A DNA stretch of 64,000 nucleotides from Hymenolepis diminuta. Its lineage: Eukaryota; Platyhelminthes; Cestoda; Cyclophyllidea; Hymenolepididae. The stretch is taken from positions 292,301 to 356,300 of the forward strand of contig CAADRB010000051.1 in the NCBI GenBank assembly GCA_900708905.1, read 5' to 3'. A program made the translations under genes and the position numbers. The notes below the pieces were generated by a model. That model made no database searches. It was not told where the DNA came from and worked only from the letters and a program-made list of their open reading frames with translations. This document shows, one piece after another, positions 11,545 to 23,500 of this stretch; positions within the stretch are counted from its first letter, which is position 1, and every line of letters starts with the position of its first letter.

Positions 11545-14500
11545 GTACGTTGCCCATTCCATATGTTCTTCCCCTTTATCATGAACGCATTTTTCTAATT
11601 TATTTCAATGGTATTCATATCGCTTAGTTGTTTTAAGGTTCTACTATAGAGCGGTTATGTCTTGAGCAGTATTAATCCATTTAATTGGCACGTTATAGGT
11701 TGCCTGAGGACAAACGAGAGAGTCTGAAGTTAAATACCGCGATCGTGTCGATTGAACTTCATCCTCAGGGTGGAGAATTGCTTCTTGGATACGCTGGTGG
11801 TACAGCAATTGTTGCTCAACCTCAACCCATTCCTACTACGATAAAGCATACCGCAGAGAACACTCAAGCAGAGCCTACCGAGAAGCCAGAAGAAACCGAT
11901 TCAGAGAAGAAATCATCTGAAGAACTTGATGTTCCCACTGATTCTGTTGCCAAGGAAGAAACAAAAGAGGAGACTAAGGAGGAAGCTCCAGCTGAATCTT
12001 CAGCAAAACCATCACCAGCTACATCATCAACAAAAAAGGCCAAGACTGGTGAACGTCATGTTACTGCCAATCTGCAAGCCATTCGTGCCCAAGCCACTGA
12101 GAAATTCCGCACTTTCTCAAGGACAATCAAAAACAAGATTGATAACACGCTGAATGAGGAGAAATCTGTGCTTCCAATTCTTCCTGTACCACCGAGTCCA
12201 CGTGTCATTCGTCTTCTTCCATATACACAGGCTCTGTGCTGTGCTACTTGGAGGATTATTCCAGCCGCTTTAGCCTCTGAAGGCGGTCAGAACGTATCCC
12301 TGGAAGCACTTGTTGCCTATGATGATGGAGCGTATCTCACTTGGGCTATTCCCAAGTTCGAATCAGAGATCGAGGAACCTCTCATTGCTGTCAATCAGGA
12401 AGTTGCTAGTATACCTTATGGTGGGTTTTTTATCTTTCTTTATCCCTTTCTCATAACTCAGCTAAAATTACCTTAAGTTTTGTTCTTTAGGTCCTCTTCC
12501 TTGCGCTGCGATTCAACGTATTGTTGCTAGACCGTCGGTCAAGTGAGTATAGACCTTCAATTAATTAGTTTCTTTTATTGTATATATCGGTTTCGTGCTA
12601 GATATCGATCTTTTGTAAGAGAGCCAGAATTAAGTGCGATCTTTAACTTATTCTTGAAATGCTATATATTAATTTTGTCATACAAACAGGTGTTTACATT
12701 TCTTATTGTCTTTGAAACTTGTGTTTCTCTATCGGTAATTTCTGCAGCTTTCTCCTGATCTCAATTTTTTTATGACATTCGTAGAAACCAGAAATGGGGA
12801 TCACGTAATTGTAGGAAATATTAAAGTATTTCCTATGCTTTAAACAAATGTTAGTACACAGTTGAAACCGCTTTTTTTCGTTAATCGTTGAACCCATATT
12901 AAATTAGTCTGGCATTGGCTTCCGGTTTTCCCGTCATGATGATATTGAGGAGTTTTCTTCAAATTGTATTAGTCCTATATTTTAACCTTAACTTAGTAGC
13001 TGAAATTTTTTTTCATTTAGTTTAGGTTCTTCCATTACCGTCCGAGGGTTATGATTTCATCGAAAATTGATAGTAGATTTGACCTTATAGATTCTGATCA
13101 AGCTCCCTGCACGTCATAACTCTCATAGGTGAACTTGTTTACAATTTTTTGTAGAAAAAATTCATTCAATCTTTTTGATCGGAAGATTTCTTATTTAAAT
13201 GGTGGTGTTACGGAGAGGTGTAACACTGTCAACATTGCGATAATTGGAGCTGGGGAGAAGGGAGAAATGCTGGTATTTCGATTCTAAACTGCAAAGATTT
13301 CTCATTCGATTAAGTAGTGATTGGTGTCTTCTTGTTTTTATAATCTGGGTTAGGATTCAGTTTTGAACTCCCTTGTGTGACTAATTAAATAAAGTAAAAA
13401 GCAAACAAGCAATTTAAATGAGACTTAGCAGAAAGAGTGAGAAAGGGCTGCAAAAGTAAAAGGCAAAGCGAGGTGCAAGTCGGAAGATGCTTGCTGAGGT
13501 ACCTGACTGTATGAGTTGACCGGTAAAAGTCTGAGAACAAAAGAGCTGAGTAGATATGATATAGAAATCAGACCAGGTCATAGAAAAGTACATATTTTAA
13601 AGACTTCTGGACATCAATACTTTCATTTTCAAATTTTCCTTGGGAAACTAATTTTACAGTAAATTCAGTCTTTCGACATTTTACCTTGCTTAAAAATGTT
13701 ATAAACAGAATAAATCTTAGTTCAAATTAGGATTTGCAGTTAGTGCACGATTGCTCCTCTTCTAATTACACTTTTGATTTATTTCAGTGGTGGGGTCATA
13801 ACTGCATTCCTTGGAGGTCTGCCGAGAGCCCAACATGCTGAGAAACACACAATCAGTGTACTTGGAGCTGTTGAGGAACACGTTTGTTTCCAGTTCGGCT
13901 CACCTGTTCGTGACTTTGTTATTCTACCTAGTAAAGCGCAGATCAGGTGCAATGAAGAGAGCTGTGATGTTGAAAAAGAAAGTAAGTAGCTCTTCGCATT
14001 TCTAGGATGTCTGGCTAGTTTAAACCTCTTAATAATTAATAAAGAACAAGTAACCTCTCAATTTAGAAAGCTTTTTTCCTCATGCAGAAGCTGAAGAGCT
14101 ATCTGATAAGGAGAGGAATGAAGAAAAGGTAGCCAAACATCCCGTTGAACCTCCCAAACCCACTGAAGCTGGATACCTCCTTGTTCTTACTGATCGTGAA
14201 CTTGTTGCTATTGATTTGACCCAACCATCTTGGCCTGCCATCCCTTCGCCATACCTCAAGCATCTTGATTGCGCTGGAATTACCGCTGTTGCTCACCTTT
14301 CTGTACGTTCTTTTTGGTCGATTTGGTTCTGTTTCGTCCACACTGGATCTCATTATTCGGTCTTTTTCACCTAGATTCCAAACCAACTCATGTCGCGTCT
14401 AAAGGAGACATCAGGTGCCAAGGGATTTGAACACTGGCCAGTGATTGGAGGTCAAAAGAACGGTAAGTCATGTGCTGCTGTGGTCCAACACAACGAATTC

Positions 14501-17500
14501 CATGATCTCGTGGCCATTGCACATGCCGATGCTGATATCTCCCTCTGGCATGTTGTTCGTGGTGACTGTTTCGAATCCCTTGGACGCATTTCCACGCTAG
14601 CTATGATGGCAGATGCTGGAGAGATTGGTTGTCATGCGGGACGAAAGGTAAGCTGGTAAATGATTTTAGAATGTTTATTATTTGTGTAGCAGACGCGTAA
14701 TTATGCGGTCCCATCTATATAAACCTTAATGAATAGTCACCTAATAAACAAATATACCTGCTAGCATATTCGATATTAGAGGAAATTCTACGGTACTTGT
14801 GAGCCTTTTGTATGCTGATTTTAGATGGTCTTAAACGATCCTCACTCTCCAGGCTATCGATTTAGATGCTTTTCGTATTGCATTTTGTAATAACGTCTTT
14901 TCTCTTACAGTCTAAATATAAACTGTCATTTGCTCATTTGGGTGTACACTCACAGATCATTGAGGTTAAAATCAGCTTCCTGTCTAAGGTAACTATTACT
15001 TTGAATATCGGATACTTTGAATCAGATGCAAAACAGTACTAGAGTTGGCAACTTGGTGTACTTTAAGGATTATTAGAATGGGGAATATGTTGTCCTTTCC
15101 AAATGCTCCTATTCGTATCTGAATTGTAATCCCAAGGCCATCTAGGAAATCGTATTTCAACACTCATATTGGGCAGTGGGGGTTGGATCCCTGGTGAGAG
15201 TCTTGAATTCCGCCATCGCATTTATCAGCCATAATTGAACAGTCACGTTGCCCATTCCGCTCACTGGGTATGCGTCAAATCTGTCATCTCAGACGAGTGT
15301 GGTAATCGCTACTGTACTGATGCACTAAAAATGAACTTTTTAAGCAGTTACGATAAAAGTACTTGCTTGGGACTTCAAATCCCTTCTAATTGTCAAGGCT
15401 GTGTCGTTTTTTTTCATACCCACTTCCTTTTTACAGTCTAATTTTTCCGCTCTTTGTACTTTGTCTAAATTAATTTGTTGATTGGGTTGTAGACGAATTT
15501 AGTTTGTTTAAGGGGTTTGTCGGCAAATTACCATCAGACATTTTATCTGCAACCAGACATCTGTACTTTTAAAGTAATCAACTGCCTCAGTTCCCTTTTG
15601 CGTGATTAGCATTTTCGCCAAAGTGGAGGTTCGATTATCTTTTCTCAATTTTATTGGCATATCATTGATCTTATTTCTCCTAACTAAAGTTTACTCGAGA
15701 TTACAAAGAATTCGGGTAATCTTTGAAAATATAATTCTTTTAGCGCCTCGCTTTTTTTGAAAAATCCGAATTTTATTGGTGTGAACATGTAATTTTATTC
15801 ATCATAATCCACAAAAAGGTAAAAAATGTTACTTTATCATGGGAAAGCAACTGATATCAGTTAACGGTAAGTCTAATATACTATTTTGTGAATAAAGTCA
15901 AAATTTCTAAACAATCTTACTTAATTTGATTTTTTTTGGATTCGGGTCGTACAATAATTACTTTATGGGTAGATCACGTTCCAAGATTCTAAGTTCATGA
16001 TTCCTCATCCAGATTACGGAGTCAAATCTTGTTCTCATGTTCTAGCATTTATTGACTGGTTATGCAATTATTATGGTCGTTCTTGCCGTTTCAATTCATT
16101 TTTTCTTACAAAGGTTGAGGAATCGACATGACGTTATTAAGCAACTTATCTTAACGTAGCAGAACTGGGATAGGTTGATTTTTTAACTTCGTAGGGCTAA
16201 ATAAACAATGTGCACTCAAGGCGAATGAAGATGTGCTCCTTCGTCTTTTCAAATTGTAGGTTATCTACTAACTTTTGAAGCAGTACGATTATTACCTAGT
16301 TCGCATATTTCTATTACACTTATAATTTATGGCCATAATTTTTATTTCTTATTCAGATTGAGGAAGAAGCCTGGCCACCATTCAGGAAAGTCGGCGACTG
16401 TGTTTGTGAGATGCCCGTTGAAGTTCCTCTTGATACTCGTTGCGCAATTCGCAGTCTCTCCCTTCATCTGGTCAATGATGAAATCGTCATATTGGTTGGT
16501 GGAAGTGCTGGCAACTTCTCAATGTGGTCTTCAGCTGGACAAAAGTCCTTCGAACCTGATGTTTGCAAGATCTCTGTTGATCTCCTCGATGGACTTAATG
16601 ACAACTTTACTTGGGAAGGTCCAACAGCGTTCCGAGTGAGTTTATCATTTGATTAAGCCTCAGATTAGAGAGAGTAGGCAGGCTAGAGCTTCAGAATATG
16701 CATTGATGGATTTTGACTCGCGGTTGAAATAGGATTTGACGCAGGGGTACTTTTTAAACAGAGAAACTAACGGATTATCTCTATTAAAGATTGGTTTTGG
16801 GAATGATTATTACTAGTACAATAAATAGAGGACAGCCATGTACTATTATTCAGCTGATTTTATACAATTTTTATAAGTACGTAGGTTTTAAAATAGTACA
16901 GCTGAATTCTTCGTTATACCTGAGTCTTTTCCCTTCTAGCCTGTCGAAGGTGCCTTTACTCCATGTCCCACTTCAACAACACCCTTCGGTCTCTGTGAAC
17001 TGGTTCAATTCAATCCACCATCAGCCATAACTACTACAGCCTATGAACCAAAGTGGGAAGCCTTGGCAATTGGTTCTGCCCATGGATTTGCTCTCATTGA
17101 TCTCAAAACTCACGCCGTGGTTCACAAATTGCTTACACATGATCTACACGTTGAAGCAGAACCCTTTGTGACATCCGTTACTCGTAAGTGGATGTTAGTT
17201 CTTATTTACCTACCTATTATACATGAATCGATTATCTGTCAAGTACTGATTAACACTTCGTGTGTTGAATCTTAGAAAATATCTACAATAGCATCAAGAG
17301 AGGTTTGGAGTTTAACAATGAACCTATTGTTCAGTTTGTTACTCGTGAGTTTTGAACCTGCCTATTCTTGGCAAGTCACACTGTCCTTCTGGTGTTGGGA
17401 ATCTATCTTTGCCTTTTAATTCTGCTGTTTCCAGCAGTCGCTATGTCAACGTATTTATTTCCTAAGGATAAGTAACCCGTCTAAATTTGTTCCATATTTT

Positions 17501-20500
17501 TCATCGTAAAAGATGATACATTCAAATGTGTCTCGATCACTCGATGGTAGTGGACATAAAGCATTGTGGCAGGAGGTTAGGATTAATCAACTGTACTGGT
17601 TAATATTGATCAATAAAGGCTTGATTGAATAGGTATTCCACGGTAGGGAAAACTTTAGACCGTCTTCTCTAAAAAGTATTCTAAAGCTACTAACATCGAA
17701 AATGAGTGTTGGAAGTTTTCTTTGTGAACTTAAGAGTAAGTTTTTATCCCTATACATGACAACAACAATTTATTATGCTACCGATTCATTATTAAAACAA
17801 AGAAAAACTCAATAATTATTTGCACCGGTGCTAATCGACACAGATTCGATACCCATCGAAAATTCTCTCTGGTGTTAGTCAATAGAATTTGGCAGAATTT
17901 GAGTTTCTTAATCAGAGAGACCCAAGGAAGAGGAGTTTTAGAAAATAATTCAATGGATGAGAAAGTTTCTTTGAGAACTTGGCATTAAGTATAATTATTC
18001 CTTACGCTTTATAAGTCTCCCCTAGAAGGAGGAGTTAGCAAAACTTGACTTGGGTAGAGGGAAGCTATTAAAGGTCTCTCTTATGACAAAATAACTTTCA
18101 ATTACTCTTCTTGATCGAAATTAATCAATGCTGTTGGCCGTCCGCTTCACTGGTCGTGTGTCGATAAGCATCGATCTCGTGACTTGTGACTTGATAGAAT
18201 TGCTCCTTGACTACTTCGTCACCGGCGCACACGATCACTAGATAGGCCCGAATTCCATCGGAATCGTTTAGCAAGGGAAATGATTTAGTAACTCGGGACT
18301 TACCTAAGGAATAAAAAACATTTAAATGAAGATCCAGGAATTCTGCGTATTTTGACGTATGTTTCTCAAGAATGATAATTCTATGATATATGCTATAATT
18401 GTGAAATCAAGTCTTCATTATTGAAATGTATTTGGTTGGGTTCTCCTATATGGCTATCTCTTTGTAGATCATCACTTTTGAGACATGAGGATAACCATTT
18501 TTACTCTGAATGCATATCATCTGAATTATGATCATTTAATTCCCACACTTCAGGTGAAGCCGCTACCAAAATTGCAGCCAGCGGACGTCAATTGAAAGCA
18601 ACTCTACGTGAGTCGTTCCGCAAGATCCGAAAGATCCGCACACAAACTTCAGCACCGGCTCCCTCTACAGAGGCCGCTAAAGGTTATTTCACCATCTTAA
18701 GGGCTTTTAAATGACAGTTCCTTTGAGAGATTTCAAATAGGTATCTTGTTGTCCATTGTAGGTGATGATGAGGTTAAGACAACAGCAGATGTTGTTGTTG
18801 ATGAAGCCCTTGCAACTGCGACGGAAGAAGCTACAAAGGTAGGAGAAAATGGCACTGAAGCCGCTCATGAAGTCACCGCCGCTGCTGCCGGGGACGAACC
18901 AGCGGCCACTTCAAAACCCTCTGTGGCAATAGCTGAAAACGAAGTGGAATCTCACACACCGCATCAACTCAAACCTACCGACAGCAAGTCAGGCGTCTCA
19001 GCTCTGGCTCTCCTTGATACATACGTTGTTCCAGGCATCGCAGCTTCTCCTAAAGACAACCGACCGACCTTCAAACCACCTCGTACTGCTGCCCTAATTG
19101 TTGGCACTCAGGAGGGTGGTTTGGTCACTCATACTCTTGCTTGGGCAGCCGATAATGCATCTATTGAAGTCAATATGATCAAGGAGGTGATCTTCCAGCA
19201 TGGTGCCCCTGTCGTCTCAATTTCTGCTCTTGATAGCAAGCAACACTACTCACCTGTGTTGACTGAAAAGATTCGGTAAGTAGCTGATATTTAAGCTTTT
19301 AGTATATCATTTATAAAGTTATTATACTCTAAATTTAAAATGAAGAGACTCGGGAAACGTGTTTTCAGATATTCTTAATTCTACTGAAAATTGTAATTCC
19401 ATCCTCATGCAGTTTTCAGTGCAATCTCCGCTGATCAAATTTAATTAATACCCGAACATTCCACGAAAGTGTTTGCGCAACCTCTGGACGTTTGAGCTAG
19501 TCTGGATTTATGGCATTTTTATTTTTGTTTTTTTTATTTTAATCGTTTTGGAGAATGTGTTCCCACTTTGTTATGATTTGAAGCTTCTGTGGCACTAATT
19601 TAAAATGCTTCTCATCAAACTCTCCTTGGGGGTAAATTAAATCTGACGTTCATGGATAAATGGGTTACATCACAGAGGCTTCCCATTGAGAAACCCGTTT
19701 TATTGAGCAGGTTTAGTCATTCCCCTCACTTGATGTGCACTTGTGGGCTTCTCTGACTTTAGAGACGAGCACATTAATTGCTGCATCACCGATAAACTAT
19801 TCACTTTATTTGATTCCTTGTGATATGTCGGAGCTTTCTAATGCTAACTAGTGTGTCTACATTATTAAGTAACGGGCCTTAACATTTGGGCATAGTTAAG
19901 CCCTCAATCACTCTATGTCGCTAAATCGTCAGCCCCAATTTACCCAAAGTTAGAAGACAGGTGAACAGGTGAGCGCGTCGAATTAGGTTGTGACAGAAAG
20001 AACTATTTTTTATGTTAAAATTTTTTATGTCGGATACAAGTGTGTAGTAAAGAAATTGGCAATACAATCACTTCCCATTTTTTGCGCTACTGGATGTGTA
20101 CTTTCATATAATTGTTCAGAATCCAAGGCTGCTCAACAAAATGAGTAGAAATTGTTTACGTGAATATAACCTTCAGAACTAAATCAAAGGTAACTACGAA
20201 GATTCTCAGAGCCCTCTCTTCACTACATTAGGACATGAAAGGTGGGCATTCCAGCATTCAATTTGTGTTCCCTAATATGTTCTTTAAATCAATGAACTTT
20301 ATTAAATTTATGTTTTGGGTCGTCTTTTTGTTACAGTTTTAATGGACAGTTTGCGAAGGTATGACAAAGTTTGCATACTGGTCTTCATATAGGCCATATT
20401 AGAGTGGAAGGTAGCAGTGAGAAATTGTTAACAAAGGTCGATTTAGATTAATTGAATTCATTTCCTTCTCACTGTTTTCCTTTAAGCTCGGCTGCCGAAG

Positions 20501-23500
20501 AAATTCCAAAACCACCAGAACCAGTCAAATCAGGGGAAGAAAAACTGATAGTAGAAATTACCGAAAAGCCACCTTTCGAAAGCGAGGAGCCTGCACCCAA
20601 AGCTTCCGCATCTGCAGCACAAGTGAGCAATGAAGGAGTTGCTGAACGAAATGAAAGTAAAGAATCAAATGCAATCAAGTCGGTTGTTAGTCACGAACTG
20701 CTAGTCTGCACTGCTGAGCAAGTTCGTATAATTTCACTGCCCTCACTGAAGACCAAGAACAAGTACCACTTTAGGGATAAGGCCAATGCTGTTCTGCACG
20801 GAACATTGAAACACACATCGATACTGCACCGTAGGAAGTCAGAATCTGCTTCATCTGGTACTACTTCGACTGCTGCCGCTACATCAGAGGAAGCGGTTCC
20901 AACTACAAATTCTACTCCTGTTGCTAATCAAGAGAATGGTGAGAATAAAGTGAGTAGAAATTTTTTTACTTCTTTTCGTTCCACCACCTATGCAGACCAT
21001 GATCCTTAAATGGTTGCTTCAATTGTATGCATTACTCGTTCCCATTGGCATTTTTATCCGGTTCTTTTAAAGTGCCAACTATGTAGATACTGTTCGTCTT
21101 GGAGAGACTTTAATTCGAATAATTATATCTGTTCTACTTAGAAGTCTAACTGGACATAGTTCAAGTATTGAGATGCTTCAGACCTTTCTCATAACATTCT
21201 TCTGGGTTTTTTCTTTGCCTGTTATTTCTTGGATATAACGTCATGGTATTTCCCATTTTGACTCAATTTTCTTGGACTATAAGCCCAACTTCATGCTTTT
21301 TGCTTTGCGTTTTTCTATAATTCTCTGTTTAAATGTGATTCATCAAATCGGAAAAGTTCGTTTTATTAACAGAGTGATGTATAAAGTCCATTAAGACCCT
21401 TCACTAGTGTTAGATAGTCTACTTACCCATTTCATTCACTAGATGCTAATCGATTGGGTCCGGTGCGTAAATGCACTTAACCACTACGCCACCTGCGGAG
21501 ATTTTCTTTGTCTTACAAACATCCAGTTGGTTCAAGGTCATAATTTAAAACTCTTATCAGGCACATGAACTGGACAAGAGGACGCGCCTCCTTTAGGGTG
21601 ATATTTTCGGAATATGAAAGCGAAATTTGAGGATTTCGTCCTCAAGATCTTTTCCACACATTTTTTTAATAGTGAGCGTTAATTTTCCCTTTATTTTTCT
21701 TAGACAGAACACTTAAAAAACCACTTCATTGAAGCCTAGTTTTATTCTTTTTGAGTTGGATGATATTAGATTTGATGTTGTTCTGCCGAACAGTTTTATA
21801 GGAGATAGAAAACATAAATGACTCAGTCTAGTACAGTGGATATTAGCTTAATAGCATTAGGTACACTTGGTCGTATTCTTATGTAATTATCATAGTTCTC
21901 ATTCTTATACTCTTCCAGAAGCGGCTCCATTTTGACATTTTTCATCATGGAGGACAAGCTCCCATAAAAGTTAAAAACAAATTTATTGGGGTTAGTCATT
22001 TTCTCTCGATAATCCTCTTGTTAATACACTAATGTTAGTAAAAGAATTTACTTGTCTCTTAGCTTCCACTAACATTAACCTAAACACTGATTAGTTTTTT
22101 TTCAGCACCGCACTAACTCTATCGGTATTTGTAACAATAAAACTTCCTAAGCCCATCGGTAGTGTTCACGACACGTGACTAGTATGGAGCCTCTCTTTCG
22201 AGCAATTCACATTCTACCACCTCTCTTATTCAACAGAATTAACCAGGGGGATCGATCACTCACACCACTGGATATGCATCGAGCACCGTTAATTTTGTGA
22301 CCTCTGACTTATTAGACAGGCATGCTGACCACTACATCACCTTAATAACATTTCTTTCCTCCTTTAGGAAGCCGAGCCTGCAACACAAGAGGCACCAGTT
22401 GCAAGCCCAGAGGTTGATTCTGCTGAACTAGCGGAGAGACCAGAAGAGACTTCCGCGGCCATGCCCACATCAGAAAAATCGAACGCTCATTCCCTTCGAC
22501 GCGTTACCTCCTTCGGTCTACAGAAGATCCCCACAGGATCTGCTGAAAATGAAGAATATCACGCCGTGGTGGGCTTGAAGAACGGTCGTATTCACGTCCT
22601 CACTATCCCCAGTCTTCGTCGAATTCTGAAGGGTAGACACACAGTCTCACATCTAATCAGTTTCACCCTCCTTTCATTGCTATATTAACTCTTGTCCTCT
22701 TTCAGCTACCTGCTGTGAACAGCCAGCATGTTTCAGTGGAAAGTCCATGCCCACTCATGGAATCACAAATGCTTGTATATCAAACTCTGCCAACTTGGCT
22801 TTCTGGCCGCTTGCTGGATGCGTTCTGGTGGCTGATGAGATCTCCTACACAGTTCCATGCCGACTGGTGTCTCCAGTCAGTGTCCATGGTCTCAAATTGA
22901 CTGAGGGAGATGCAGCTTATTGCGTGTGTCTGCCAGAGTGGGCTAGACCGAAACCTCCACAGCCACCGGTTACTGTCAATGCTCCTCCTACTGCTGCAGA
23001 TACTGCAAATGTGGATGCTAATGTTATTGAAGTATGTTGCATATTCTGTTTGCCAAGTGAAGTGTTTTTTTAAGTGGATCTTTAGTTCATTGCTCATTCC
23101 GAGTGTTGGAACGTGTTTCTAATAGCACCTCTTATTAGAAAATTCACATTAAGATAAATCTATATTGCTACGGATATTAATTACGATTATTTTTCCTTTA
23201 AATCACTGATTGGTTTTGGTGTCGACGTTTAAATTGTCTGGCCTGGCATATTGAATACTCCTTAGGAAGTTTCTAAAGAGTTACTCTATGTCTGTCTTAT
23301 CTATTTAGTCAATTTGGATAGTCATGTCGTAGATACGTTTTAAATACGATACATGGGCTTCAAAATATTTAATAAAGAGAAAGATAAACTGGACCACTTC
23401 AATCTTGAAACCAAGATTTCGGCACATTCCCAGTTGCGGCTAGAATCCTTTTGTTCTTAAAACTTTATTGGGATTTTTGAGAACGTTTGGTTGAAGCTTG

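Noticed and set aside
14099..14386. 95-codon minus-strand frame
   Set aside because: Antisense shadow of Lgl exon 8 and the following short intron.
22780..23097. 105-codon minus-strand frame
   Set aside because: Antisense shadow of Lgl exon 18.
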